From: Litorimonas sp965205225
GTDB taxonomy: Bacteria; Pseudomonadota; Alphaproteobacteria; Caulobacterales; Maricaulaceae
Direction: 5' to 3'
Assembly: GCA_965205225.1 (NCBI GenBank)
Contig: CBDBFZ010000003.1
Location: 1,736,001 to 1,800,000 of the forward strand
Length of the DNA: 64,000 nucleotides
Of the stretch, positions 1 through 8,400 are shown one piece after another (position 1 is the first letter of the stretch; the number at the start of each line of letters is the position of its first letter). The translations under genes were made by a program, and so were the position numbers. The notes under the pieces were generated by a model. The model was not told where the DNA came from, did no database searches, and was given only the letters and a program-made list of their open reading frames with translations.

Positions 1-2
1 AT

Positions 3-131
3 CCGCAGGACAGTTTCGATTATGATCTGCTCGCGATCAAATTCGCACGCTATGGGAGCCGGGGACAAGCGGAACTGCTCCGCCGACACCGATGCACGGG
101 CCAATCCTACCGACCTTTTAGCGCTATCTAG
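3..131 (+). CDS. Possible 3' end of an unrecognised gene
   Basis: An open frame enters from the left edge and stops at a TAG at 129-131. The 42 residues visible (beginning PQDSFDYDLLAIKF) have a normal amino-acid mix, but I recognise no family, and a second frame is also open to 150. It may be the tail of a gene starting outside the window, or chance. Confidence 0.2.
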   Translation, partial: PQDSFDYDLLAIKFARYGSRGQAELLRRHRCTGQSYRPFSAI

Positions 132-472
132 ATCACCGAACCTGATCGCTTAAACAATCATCCAATGAAACTCATGGACTCGCCGCGCTCCCATCTATCC
201 CAAATATCTGACTGCTGTTTGTTAGTGAAAAAGGGTCGTGATCGTCTCGCCATAATATCACTCCATCTTCAACTCATATTGTTAAAGTGTTGCGGCGACC
301 CATTGAACTCACAACGTCTTCCGGATAATAGCCTGTTGATGAGTATGAACGGTCAAACTCCTGTTCGTCTTGCACCGGACGGAGCGGTTCGCCGAGGATG
401 TTCAGCTGGACCACAACCCAGCCCAGGTACCGCCCTGTCTCTGGCCGGCGGATAATCAGGAACAGATACACA
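132..472. other. Gene-poor stretch before mrp
   Basis: No convincing gene is seen in this 340-base interval. Short open frames exist on both strands (for example minus 274-471), but none has a recognisable domain. It should contain the mrp promoter; I could not pick out a convincing -35/-10 pair. An AGGAA at 458-462 serves as ribosome binding site for the GTG start at 473. Confidence 0.4.
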
Positions 473-1507
473 GTGAGTTATTCCGAAGCAACCGTCCTGC
501 GCGCGCTGGGAAACATAAGCGATCCGACAACGGATCGCGATATTGTTTCCGCTGGACGATTATCCGAACTCCAGCATGTGGATGGCCGTTTGCGTGTCAT
601 TCTGGCGCTCCCGGAGGATATAGCGCAGGATCAGGGCTTGGCACTGCGCGACAAGGTCGAAACAGCTCTGACAGTCCTGCCAGGCGTTGATCAGGTTGCC
701 GTACTGCTAACGACCCACCGCGCTGCGCCCCCGCTCAAACAGATGCCGCCAAAACGCCCAAACCGCAATCCGCATCCTAACAAGCGCCCGAACGGCTATC
801 AAGGCGATGCGCATGTCGCGAAGACGCTGGCGATCAGTTCTGCCAAAGGCGGCGTCGGCAAATCGACTGTCACGATTGGTCTGGCGCGAACCCTGGCGAC
901 TCAGGGCCACCGCGTGGGCGTTCTGGACGCCGATATTCATGGACCGAATGTACCGACATTGCTCGGCTTATCCAAACAGCTCGGCACGCGTGAGGTCGAG
1001 GGGCGGCGCCTGATCGTTCCGGCAGAGAGCGACGGTATCAAATGCATCTCCATCGGCCTGCTAACCGGTAGTGACGAGCCTGTGATCTGGCGTGGACCGA
1101 TGGTTCAGGGAGCGATTGCCCGCATGCTCTGGGACACAGATTGGGGCGCACTCGATCTGCTACTCATCGATATGCCGCCCGGAACGGGCGATCCACAGCT
1201 GGGATTGGCGCAGGACATCGAACCCGACGGCGCGGTCATTGTCACAACTCCACAGGATCTGGCCTTAATGGATGCGCGAAAAAGTGTCGCCATGTTCGAC
1301 AAGGTCGATATCCCCGTCATCGGGTGGGTCGAAAACATGGCACTGTTCACCTGTCCGGATTGCGGGGCTGAGCACCGGATATTCGGAGATGGCAATCTGG
1401 ATCTTGAGGCCCCTAAGCTAGGGAGCTTGCCCCTGTCGATAAAGACGCGCAACGCGAGAAGTGGATTTTCCTCCCTAGCCGAGGCTTTGCTTCGCCGCCT
1501 TGCGTAA
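473..1507 (+). CDS. mrp: Mrp/ApbC-family iron-sulfur carrier ATPase
   Basis: A 344-residue P-loop NTPase of the Mrp/NBP35 (ParA/MinD-like) family, whose members carry Fe-S clusters to target apoproteins in the cytoplasm. The N-terminal ~85 residues form a MIP18/DUF59-type domain (ISDPTTDRDIVSAG), followed by a basic Pro-rich linker and the ATPase domain with the deviant Walker A SSAKGGVGKST, a switch region DADIHGPNVP and the Walker B-like LLLIDMPPGTGD. A CxxC pair (TCPDCG) near the C-terminus is the expected cluster-binding site. I chose GTG 473, with AGGAA ten bases upstream, because the DUF59 homology starts there; an upstream in-frame ATG at 398 would add 25 unlike residues. Its 3' end overlaps the remnant of a glycosyltransferase on the other strand. 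Confidence 0.92.
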   Translation: MSYSEATVLRALGNISDPTTDRDIVSAGRLSELQHVDGRLRVILALPEDIAQDQGLALRDKVETALTVLPGVDQVAVLLTTHRAAPPLKQMPPKRPNRNPHPNKRPNGYQGDAHVAKTLAISSAKGGVGKSTVTIGLARTLATQGHRVGVLDADIHGPNVPTLLGLSKQLGTREVEGRRLIVPAESDGIKCISIGLLTGSDEPVIWRGPMVQGAIARMLWDTDWGALDLLLIDMPPGTGDPQLGLAQDIEPDGAVIVTTPQDLALMDARKSVAMFDKVDIPVIGWVENMALFTCPDCGAEHRIFGDGNLDLEAPKLGSLPLSIKTRNARSGFSSLAEALLRRLA

Positions 1508-1660
1508 CGTCACGCCCCACATCACCCAGAGCCAGAATATCTTCGGACCCACAACCAGATAGTGCTTCCAGAGCCGCTGAGGCTCCGCTCCAAGACGATA
1601 GAGCCATTCCAGCCGAGCTTCCTACATCCATTTGGGCGCGCGAAAAACGCGCCAATCGAT
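1475..1660 (-). pseudogene. 3' remnant of a WecG/TagA/CpsF-type glycosyltransferase
   Basis: On the minus strand a frame reads DWRVFRAPKWM, then TAG (fwd 1622-1624), then EARLEWLYRLGAEPQRLWKH and on to a stop at 1475-1477. This matches the C-terminal signature of WecG/TagA/CpsF N-acetylmannosaminyl-type transferases (RAPxWMQ..GLEWLYRL..EPRRLWRRYL). The stop sits exactly where the family has glutamine, so a CAG to TAG change is likely. The rest of the enzyme (some 190 residues) is not found upstream; 1661-1911 holds no recognisable gene. It is a dead fragment, convergent with mrp and overlapping its last 33 bases. Seen: the sequence and the stop; inferred: the family, from memory of its C-terminal motif. 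Confidence 0.6.
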
Positions 1661-1911
1661 GACTTCGGCATGACGTAGCGTTCCATATATTGTCGGTTTT
1701 GACGTCCCCCTATCTGCGCTGGAGCAACCAGCGGAATAACAGTATTCGACCTGACGACCTGTGTGTTGACTGCATTCACGATTTGCGCCCTTCCCGTTCA
1801 AAGACAGGGCATACGCACTCACCGTGAAAATCACGTTAGCGATCCGTTCAGTCAGCATTTACCATACGGGTTTAATGTCAGCGTTCGAGCGAGACTGCAA
1901 ATCCGGCAGAT

Positions 1912-2472
1912 TCAGCCCTGAGCGCGGCCAAAGGCGATTTCCAGGCGCTGGATCTGGTCAGCAACAGTATTGCCGGTTTGCGCCGCTATGGTCCCGTAGA
2001 GCGACCGGTCCAGACGCATGATACGCTCATAGATAGATTTTGAGCGTGCGCTGAGAGCAAGCAGACGAGAGGGTAGTCCGTATGCCTGATCGGCAATCGC
2101 CGAGAAGGACAGATCATCCTCGGGTTGGACCTCTGGGACAAGACGGTATTTCTCTGCACGGGCTTCCGTTAGGCTCATATCCCCTTCTTTCAAAGCGCGC
2201 TGAACCAGAAGCCAGCTGGCAACCTGCATCAGGCGCGTTGTCAGGCGCATGGATTTAGACGCATAGGTCAGCGCATCATCACGCTGCAGACGTTTGGAAT
2301 CTTCACGACCTGGGCCGTCCAGATAGGCAGCTGTTTCCTCGACCATATCCATACCTTCACGAAAGGTTCGCGCGAACAATTCTGATCGCGTGAACTGCAG
2401 CAGGCGATCTTCCGCCTGGCTTGTCATCGGATCGCGTATGGCAGGCACGGCAGGCTTTCGTTGAGGCGGCAT
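1912..2472 (-). CDS. rcdA: RcdA-type cell-cycle proteolysis adaptor (DUF1465)
   Basis: A 186-residue soluble, helical protein of the DUF1465 family. In Caulobacter RcdA works with CpdR and PopA to bring CtrA and other substrates to ClpXP at the swarmer-to-stalked transition. The length fits the family (about 170-190), and the central stretch (LTTRLMQVASWLLVQRALKEGDMS) with the preceding SELFARTFREGM.LVEETAAYLDG-like region is typical. The first ~15 residues are Pro/basic and poorly conserved, so an internal ATG (Met16) is also possible. It lies 93 bases downstream of a DUF1192 gene in the same direction and is divergent from trcR, so three cell-cycle-associated genes share this region. Assignment rests on recognition of the family, with no search run. 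Confidence 0.85.
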   Translation of the reverse strand: MPPQRKPAVPAIRDPMTSQAEDRLLQFTRSELFARTFREGMDMVEETAAYLDGPGREDSKRLQRDDALTYASKSMRLTTRLMQVASWLLVQRALKEGDMSLTEARAEKYRLVPEVQPEDDLSFSAIADQAYGLPSRLLALSARSKSIYERIMRLDRSLYGTIAAQTGNTVADQIQRLEIAFGRAQG

Positions 2473-2565
2473 GAATCAGTCCGGAGGCATCAGATGTGTA
2501 TCGCGAATAGATAAGCTTGCAAGCCGCACGCCATTTCGCCACGAAACTGCAAACGAATCATTCTC

Positions 2566-2763
2566 TTAAGATTGTTTTTTGGAGAACAGGGCATCCGCAG
2601 CCGTTTTTTCGCGATTTTTCTTGTCCAGTTCACTCCGCAACCGCTCGATTTCCGATGTGTAGACCACAATCCGCGTTTCGAGTTCATGGACCGACAGGCC
2701 GTAGAAATCGTCTCCGATCCGATAAGTCGCTACATCGCTCGGGTTTGGCTCTAATTCATCCAT
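2566..2763 (-). CDS. DUF1192 family small protein
   Basis: A 65-residue protein with the DUF1192 pattern: an acidic N-terminus, the conserved IGDDFYGLSVHELETRI block at about residues 16-32, and a C-terminal coiled-coil segment (EIERLRSELDKK). The family is short, widespread in alphaproteobacteria and of unknown role; it is commonly found beside cell-cycle or envelope genes. Here it begins the transcript that continues into rcdA. Its start faces trcR across a 195-base divergent intergenic region. Confidence 0.75.
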   Translation of the reverse strand: MDELEPNPSDVATYRIGDDFYGLSVHELETRIVVYTSEIERLRSELDKKNREKTAADALFSKKQS

Positions 2764-2862
2764 AGCTCGGTGCTCCCATGCCCCAATCTCTTGCTAATCA
2801 GACTATAACCGCTTAACTATCAATTTGTCGATAAGGTGGGCGCGCCGAAATCGACGCCCCGG

Positions 2863-2884
2863 CCCCGCAGTGAGCGGGGTTTTT
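2863..2884 (+). terminator. Intrinsic terminator inside the divergent trcR upstream region
   Basis: Perfect 6-bp stem CCCCGC (2863-2868) / GCGGGG (2874-2879) with loop AGTGA, followed by five T (2880-2884). It points along the plus strand, yet no plus-strand gene precedes it: to its left is the start of the minus-strand DUF1192 gene. It lies about 75 bases before the trcR start, so it either ends a short RNA or acts within the trcR leader. Confidence 0.6.
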
Positions 2885-2958
2885 CATTGGGAAAAGGCAG
2901 GCTGGGTTGAACATCCAAGACGCCACATATGAGCGCATTGCGACCGAAGGAGACACAC

Positions 2959-3615
2959 ATGACCAAGATTTTGATGCCCAAGGCGACCGCGGTTTGGCTG
3001 ATCGATAATTCGGCCATGAGCTTCAAACAGATCAGTGAATTCTGTGGTCTGCACATTCTGGAAGTCGAGGGCATTGCCGATGACGATGTCGGCCAAGGCA
3101 TTCGCGGTGCCGATCCGATTGCTAATGGGCAGGTTTCACGTGAGGAAATCGAGAAAGCCGAAAACGATCTGAATTACGCGTTGAAGCCCAACAGATTTGA
3201 TGCGGACGAGCTCCCCCAGCCGAAGAAACGCGGACCCCGCTACACCCCGCTGTCGCGCCGTCAGGACCGTCCGGATGCTATAGCATGGCTGGTACGCAAT
3301 CACCCTGAAATCTCTGACCTACAGATCAGCAAGCTGATTGGTACGACGAAGCCGACGATCAAGTCGATCCGCGAACGCACGCACTGGAAGATCAACATGA
3401 TTCAACCACAGGATCCGGTCAGCCTTGGCCTCTGCAGCCAAGTCGATCTGGACGCCATCGTGAAGGTCGCGGCTGAGAAGAAGGCCAAGGAAGACGCCAA
3501 AAACCAGGTTGAGGGCGGTGAAACGCTGAAACCCGCGCCTGCACCGGAACCCGTTGAAGAAACCTCCAAGGCCGATCTGACGCTTGAGAATCTGTTCAAA
3601 CCACAGGACGTGTAG
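2959..3615 (+). CDS. trcR: TrcR-type cell-cycle transcriptional regulator (DUF1013)
   Basis: A 218-residue DUF1013 protein, annotated in alphaproteobacteria as cell cycle transcriptional regulator TrcR. The N-terminal ~60 residues (MPKATAVWLIDNSAMSFKQI) form a helix-turn-helix-like block; a second helix-rich block with SRRQDRPDAIAWLVRNHPEI and QISKLIGTTKPTIKSIRERT (about residues 98-145) resembles a DNA-binding motif. The C-terminus is Lys/Glu/Pro-rich and likely disordered. I chose ATG 2959 because GAAGGAG (2946-2952) stands seven bases before it; the open frame extends ten codons further up. It is divergent from DUF1192-rcdA. A hairpin follows the gene at 3644-3660 but lacks a T-run. Function is inferred from family membership. 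Confidence 0.85.
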   Translation: MTKILMPKATAVWLIDNSAMSFKQISEFCGLHILEVEGIADDDVGQGIRGADPIANGQVSREEIEKAENDLNYALKPNRFDADELPQPKKRGPRYTPLSRRQDRPDAIAWLVRNHPEISDLQISKLIGTTKPTIKSIRERTHWKINMIQPQDPVSLGLCSQVDLDAIVKVAAEKKAKEDAKNQVEGGETLKPAPAPEPVEETSKADLTLENLFKPQDV

Positions 3616-3711
3616 CGTTTGCGCATCTGCACCAAGTAAGCTGACCCTTTAACAAAGGGGCCTCTGCGGCTTCAAATTGCTGACAAAGGCTTCGTTTTTG
3701 GCGAGGTCTCA

Positions 3712-4245
3712 ATGGGATGCTACGAGATCCTTGCCCCCAACAAGCGGTTCCTACAATGCGGAGAGGTGCTGGGTGATTGCGAGACGTATTGTGAGGACGA
3801 CTTATACACCATTCGGCCACTTTTACGAAACATCGAACGTGATCTGCCGCAATGCAAGCTTGCTCAGTGTCTATGATCGTCAGACCATTCTAAGAACTTT
3901 TACTGTACCGAGACCAGCGGGACTGGAGGTTTATCTACCCAGTGGAGTTTCAACTCATCTCGTGATCGCTCCCAGATTCTTCACCCCTGAAGGACTCGTA
4001 AACTATAGCTTCGATCATTCTTCGATGTGTGGGCAAAACGAAACCACGGAAAACCACATATTGATGGTACCGTTCTACGGTGCCTTGTTGAGCGCAACGG
4101 TAAATTAGTTATGACGACTATAGGCTATGGCTCCGATAGAGGTGGGTTTCTCAACTGGCTAAACAATATTGTGGGACCCGCTATATTCGACAATTTTGAC
4201 AGGAATGCGTTTGTCTTTACAGGCTTTACGCGTCAAGGATGCTAG
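3712..4245 (+). pseudogene. Frame-broken hypothetical gene
   Basis: No single frame covers this interval, but three consecutive pieces look coding: 3712-3876 (MGCYEILAPNKRFLQCGEVL...), about 3860-4108 in the next frame (TVPRPAGLEVYLPSGVSTHL...), and 4010-4245 in another (KLVMTTIGYGSDRGGFLNWL...). The last ends with TAG at 4243-4245, only two bases before the next start, as in an operon. I read it as one gene with two frameshifts; it could also be unrelated short frames. No family recognised. Base composition is AT-richer than the core genes on either side, consistent with acquired DNA. Confidence 0.35.
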
Positions 4246-4247
4246 AT

Positions 4248-4662
4248 ATGGGAGTTAAAAGAACGAGTATCGGCTTCTGCGCAGTCGTCGGACTAGCTTT
4301 ATCTGGCTGCGCTGATTTTTTCTACGAACACACTCCTGCTTTCTCGGTAGCCATATCCGCAGATGCTCGGGGTTGCCGACTTGGAGCAAAAAGTGATAAA
4401 CTCTTTCGAACTGAACGGTCTAAAACTGATCCAATATAATTCTATTCCAGGCAAGTGGTCCTATTTTGATCGTGATGAATACGGACGCCTTAGCCTTAGT
4501 GTCTGGGGCTATGATGATCCGGCGAAAATCGATCTCTCCTACTTCCATCATCGTTTCAAGAGCCTGCATCAATCGTGTGACACAAAGTTAGAGCAATTTT
4601 ATTATCACTTGATGAAATTGACAAAAGGATTGATATGGCAATCCGTCACAGACTCGATTTAA
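4248..4662 (+). pseudogene. Frameshifted small lipoprotein gene
   Basis: ATG 4248 begins a lipoprotein signal: MGVKRTS, a hydrophobic core and lipobox LSGC, then ADFFYEHTPAFSV. The frame soon runs into unlike sequence and stops at 4437-4439, while the next frame, open from about 4351, gives a well-formed acidic C-terminal part (VADLEQKVINSFELNGLKLI ... YFDRDEYGRLSLSVWGYDD) ending at TAA 4660-4662. Joining them near 4363-4390 by a one-base shift gives a protein of about 137 residues. No family recognised. It lies directly after the broken gene at 3712-4245, in the same AT-richer island. Confidence 0.5.
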
Positions 4663-4939
4663 GCGATATTCTGCAAGTGTGCGAGATCGAATCTACTATA
4701 TGGTAAATCATAGCGCTTTTATATTGATCCGCTCGGTTTTTGTTCAGCACTATACTTGGCCTAATGGCAACAACTTTGCCGACATTGTCAGAGGAAACCT
4801 CCTTTGAACGTATGTGTTAGGGGTATCCCATGATGCACAATCAGTTTCGCTATTTCAAAACATGTCGTGACGTGATCCAGCTGGTGGTCGAGCCCCAAAC
4901 CAGCTTATCATGAACTTCCACAACCCCGAAGACGGTCGG
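4663..4939. other. AT-rich intergenic DNA, nothing recognised
   Basis: No gene, RNA or repeat could be supported here on either strand. It separates the broken lipoprotein gene from the insertion-sequence debris. Confidence 0.4.
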
Positions 4940-5075
4940 TCCGCCTCGTAGGCCCAGTAGGTTCGCTCGCGCAGAGCTCGATAGATGCGGTTGATGGTCC
5001 AGCACAATGCCGATCTTCTCCTCAGCTGAATAGCGTTATCGGGTCTTGCGTTTGATGTCTTCGACAATCCGTCGA
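4940..5075 (-). pseudogene. IS3-family OrfA remnant
   Basis: The minus strand reads RYSAEEKIGIVLD (fwd about 4997-5035), matching the start of IS3-type OrfA helix-turn-helix proteins (RYSAEEKIRIVLEG), and then continues in another frame as SIELCASEPTGPT, resembling the family's SIAELCRREGI. At least one frameshift separates the two and nothing further of the gene remains. Confidence 0.5.
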
Positions 5076-5329
5076 TCCAGTAGCGCACCCGTGAGGTGTT
5101 TGGTGCCGAATTTCAAACCTGATTCTGTTTTAAGATAAGTATCGCGAACTGTGCCCCAGCTAAGTTGTTACTTCACAGCAGAACAACTGCATGCCTCTCG
5201 TAATATGTTGACTCAGCTTGCCCACTGATTTTTTTCTGAACGATAACGTTGCTGGCATAACGCTGTCAACAGGGCCGTGCGATACTGAGGATGCCACTGA
5301 GACAGGAGTTAGAAATGACCGAAAAAACA

Positions 5330-5440
5330 CCCACCGGAATCGTCTTCACACCGATCCGGCCCAGCCATTCTCGTACGGCCTGAGCCGTGAACTCAGCATC
5401 ATTGTCCGATCGGATGTGCTTCGGGGCAGCTCGTGAGGAT
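5330..5440 (-). pseudogene. IS3-family OrfB integrase-core remnant
   Basis: The minus-strand frame gives RAAPKHIRSDNDAEFTAQAV followed by REWLGRIGVKTIPV. This is the DDE core segment of IS3-family integrases (PKHIRSDNGPEFTAKAVREWLGRLGV), including the second catalytic Asp (RSDN). The downstream third acidic residue is lost. It abuts the 5' end of the IS5-type transposase, suggesting that the IS5 element inserted into or next to an older IS3 copy. On the minus strand this OrfB piece lies upstream of the OrfA piece, the reverse of the order in an intact element. Confidence 0.65.
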
Positions 5441-5443
5441 TTT

Positions 5444-6559
5444 ATGATGCACGCGCCTGGATTGTTTGACTTGTCGGATCATCTTGCTCGCTTATCGGCG
5501 ACAGGTGATCCGCTTGAAGCGCTGGAGCGTCATGTGGACTTTGAGGCTTTCCGAACTGTTCTGATGGAAGCCCTCGGTTATGGGGTTCGCGCCAAGGGCG
5601 GTCGGCCACCCTATGATCCGGTCACGATGTTCAAGGTGCTTGTTCTGGCGTCGATGCACAATCTGAGTGATGAAGGGATGGAATTTCTGATCCGGGATCG
5701 TTTAAGTTGGTTGCGGTTTCTGAGGTTTCAGATCGGTGAACCGACCCCGGACCAAAAGACGATTTGGCTGTTGCGTGAAAAGCTGACCCAGGAAAAGCTG
5801 ACCCAGTCTGGTGCTTTCAAATCTCTGTTTGCCGCTTTTGAAGAGCAACTCTGCAAGCGCGGCTACAAACCCACGGGAGGTCAGATCGTGGATGCCACTT
5901 TGGTGTCAGCGCCGCGCCAACGGATGAGGAAAGAAGAGAAAGAGCGGGCCAGGGCGGGTGAAAGCGCGTCCGCTATCTGGCGCGGGCGATCCTGCCAGGG
6001 CCGCACAGAAAGACACCGACGCACGAGCGGTGGTCAGCTATTCCAGGGCGCGAAAGACCGCAGAAGGGGAACAGGACGCAGGCCTTGTCGACATTTCCAT
6101 CCCTCACTTTGGGTACAAGAACCATATCAGTATTGACCGGAAATGGCGCTTTGTCCGGGGAGAGACCTGTACCCATGCGGCCCGCTATGATGGGCACGAA
6201 CTGACATCGGTTCTGGATGCCACCAACAGCTCAAAGTCTGTTTGGGCGGATACAGCTTATCGCTCAGCCAAAAACGAAGCCTGGCTGAAAGCGCAGGGCT
6301 ATCGTTCAAACATCCATCGAAAGAAGCCCCGCGGTAAACCGATGGCAAAGCACATTCGGCGCGGCAATGCAACCCGCTCCTCCATCCGTGCCTGTGTTGA
6401 ACATGTCTTCGGATATGAGAAAGGGCCGATGGCGATCACGATCCGCTCAATCGGCCAGGCGCTCAATCGGCCAGGGCCGCTGGCCGGATCACCATGGCCA
6501 ACCTAAGCTACAATTTCCGCCGCCTCGTTTTCCATGAGCGACGACAGCCCATAGCCTGA
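5444..6559 (+). pseudogene. IS5-family (IS5 group) transposase, two frameshifts
   Basis: Clear IS5-group transposase: LFDLSDHLARLSATGDPLEA, GGRPPYDPVTMFKVLVL, IVDATLVSAPRQR, FGYKNHISIDR, VWADTAYRSAKNEAWL, NIHRKKPRGKP and VEHVFGYEK, with the DDE residues in IVDAT, WADTAYRS and EHVF contexts. Two lesions break it. Near 5980 the frame slips by one base in a GGG run, so the middle part reads in another frame from 5958 on. Near 6462 a 16-bp direct duplication (6446-6461 repeated) shifts the frame again, and the true end RITMANLSYNFRRLVFHER reads in a third frame to TGA 6557-6559. A 15-bp in-frame duplication (5777-5791 repeated) gives KLTQEKLTQ. ATG 5444 has GTGAGG upstream. Confidence 0.85.
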
Positions 6560-6596
6560 TTCTGTTCAAAATCCGGATCCCCCCGCTTATGCAGGC

Positions 6597-7141
6597 CTAA
6601 ATCATGCCAAAATACGCCTGTGGACACGCATTCGTCACTCTATGAAGCCTGACCTGAGAGCCGACTATAAAATTCGCCTCTATACTGGCCCAAAAAACCC
6701 GTTCTTCGAGGTGTCCATCTGTTCTGGGGCGTAGCGTTTTCTCGCCATAATGTGCGCCTTCAAGCGCAAAATAGCCAAAAACTCTAACTCTCAAAATGAA
6801 CCACTCTAAGGGGCAAGGCCAAGCCTTCAATCAGACCATGAGTTGTTTCATGTCATGTTCAAACCCCGGGCCTGCCTCAAATCGCAGAGAAAGCCCCAAA
6901 TCTTTGCTTACGGCATGGCGTTTTGTGCCAAACCCGCCACGATAGAAGCCCAAACACTGGGATGTTTGGCCCTCTTTTTTAAGCGGCGCGCCCGCCGTGT
7001 GCTTATGGGCACGAATGACTGTACCCTCACGTTGTATCCAGTCCATCTTGCGTCCTGTATCAAAGCTTGGCAATAGCCTCTATGATCGCATTATCCAACC
7101 AGCGGTAATATCGCATCTTAATGGTTTGATATTGGCCATAG
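6597..7141 (-). pseudogene. IS5-superfamily (IS427-type) transposase remnant
   Basis: Minus-strand fragments in several frames match the IS427 group: YGQYQTIKMRYYRW (fwd about 7100-7141) corresponds to the family's YGPYKTLYNRWKRW; then KMDWIQREGTVIRAHKHTAG corresponds to the DDE start MDW..IDGTIIRAHQHAAGA, followed by GFYRGGFGTKRHAV (family: GRSRGGFTTKIHAL). The first catalytic Asp (IDGT) is changed to REGT. A stop and frameshift follow at about 6831, and the remainder is only weakly recognisable. N- and C-terminal parts are missing. Confidence 0.6.
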
Positions 7142-7206
7142 GCTGGCGGCCGGAGGCGTTGACGTCGGCCGGGCTTAGGGCGCGGGCGTTCTTGTCTTCG
7201 GGACGG

Positions 7207-8283
7207 TCAGCGTGAGTCCGCGCTACCTCGCATATAGAAGCCACCGGTGCGGGTTTCCATCAGGGCGGAGAGCGAAATATCTTCCTGCTTGAGGAAACCG
7301 CTGCTTGGCAATGTGCCCTCGCGAACCATTTCGATCACGGCCACGACAGATCCTGCCGTCGTCCAAGCGATGGCGGTACGGCTCTTGCCCGCAATCATCA
7401 GCGGTTTGTAAGCGCCAACAAATTCCTTGCGTGAGAGCTTGCCGTCAATATCGCCTTCTGCGGCGATATGAACATAGACTACGTCCTGATTGACCGGCGG
7501 CTTGGCGTTGATCAGGATCTCGCCCGCTTTCTCGCGGTCTTTGCGCATCAGCAGCTCATGGAAGAAAAAGTTCATCAGATCGAAGTGACCCGGATAGCGC
7601 ATGGTTTTATAATCCATATTGGCGACCTGGCCGAGATAGGTCTCACACATTGTGCCGAGCCCGCCCGATGTGGTAAAAGCTTCTAACTCCAACCCATCGA
7701 TGAAGATTTTCTCGCGCCATTCCATAGCCGAGACCATCTTGCGCTCGCCGTCCTCGATGACTTCGCAATCATTGAGATATTCGTTGACCACACCCTCGGG
7801 CGACCAATTGAAGGCATAGCCCATCAGACCGGTCGGATTCTGCGGTAGCGCACCGACGCGCATGCGGCAGGATCGGCACTCGTCAAATTTGGCGATCAAA
7901 TCTGCCCCGACAATACCAACAAACCCGGGCGCGAGGCCGCACTGCGGCGCAACCAGTCCTTTGGACGTCTCGGCCAGTTTGCGGACATGGTTCGTAGTGG
8001 GCACGTCTTCGGTCAGGTCGAAATAATGAATACCCGCCACATGAGCAACATCGGACACGCCAATATTCAAATGGTAAGGCAGGCAGGACAGAACAGCGTC
8101 CATGTCGGCGAACAAAGCGCCGAGCGAAACAGCATCCGTCACATCGATGCGGAGAACCTCATGCGTATGATTCTTGGGGTCAGCATTTATGTCGACACCG
8201 ATGACGGTGAAATCACTATCGACCAGCAATTGCGCAGCCAATGCGCCAACCTTGCCAAGACCGAGAACGGCGATGCTCTTCAT
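7207..8283 (-). CDS. Saccharopine dehydrogenase-family NAD(P)-dependent oxidoreductase
   Basis: A 358-residue enzyme with an N-terminal Rossmann fold: SIAVLGLGKVGALAAQLLVD (GxGxxG) at residues 3-22, an acidic residue ending strand 2 (VIGVDIN), then the saccharopine-dehydrogenase pattern ADMDAVLSCLPYHLNIGVSD, GIHYFDLTED and APQCGLAPGFVGIVGADLI. The family reduces or oxidises amino-acid adducts (saccharopine, carboxynorspermidine or related); the substrate is not decided here. Length is on the short side, near LYS1-type and carboxynorspermidine-dehydrogenase-like members. I chose the ATG at fwd 8281-8283, which has GGAGAG just upstream, rather than one 12 codons earlier. Its neighbours (IS debris, ccm genes) say nothing about its role. 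Confidence 0.8.
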   Translation of the reverse strand: MKSIAVLGLGKVGALAAQLLVDSDFTVIGVDINADPKNHTHEVLRIDVTDAVSLGALFADMDAVLSCLPYHLNIGVSDVAHVAGIHYFDLTEDVPTTNHVRKLAETSKGLVAPQCGLAPGFVGIVGADLIAKFDECRSCRMRVGALPQNPTGLMGYAFNWSPEGVVNEYLNDCEVIEDGERKMVSAMEWREKIFIDGLELEAFTTSGGLGTMCETYLGQVANMDYKTMRYPGHFDLMNFFFHELLMRKDREKAGEILINAKPPVNQDVVYVHIAAEGDIDGKLSRKEFVGAYKPLMIAGKSRTAIAWTTAGSVVAVIEMVREGTLPSSGFLKQEDISLSALMETRTGGFYMRGSADSR

Positions 8284-8400
8284 GGGGCTCTCCGAGATAG
8301 AAAGCGCGCGCTTTGCCAAGGTTAAATGCTTTTGTCATGGTAGGAATTAGAGAGTTTGCAGGGTTTTTGCCTGCAAGGCGGTTAAGCCAACGCAAAGAAT

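Larger units (their letters stand above)
4940..7141. mobile_element. Insertion-sequence graveyard
   Basis: Four recognisable pieces of transposases from at least three IS types are packed in 2.2 kb: an IS3-type OrfA scrap (about 4940-5075, minus), an IS3-type OrfB integrase-core scrap (about 5330-5440, minus), a nearly full-length but frameshifted IS5-type transposase (5444-6559, plus) and an IS427-type piece (about 6597-7141, minus). None is intact. No matching terminal inverted repeats or target duplications could be established by eye. The 12-mer cctgattctgtt occurs on both sides of the IS5 piece (near 5120 and at 6555). Confidence 0.75.

Noticed and set aside
3644..3660. Hairpin CCCTTT-AAC-AAAGGG after trcR as terminator
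   Set aside because: Three-base loop and no T-run on either strand; too weak to call.
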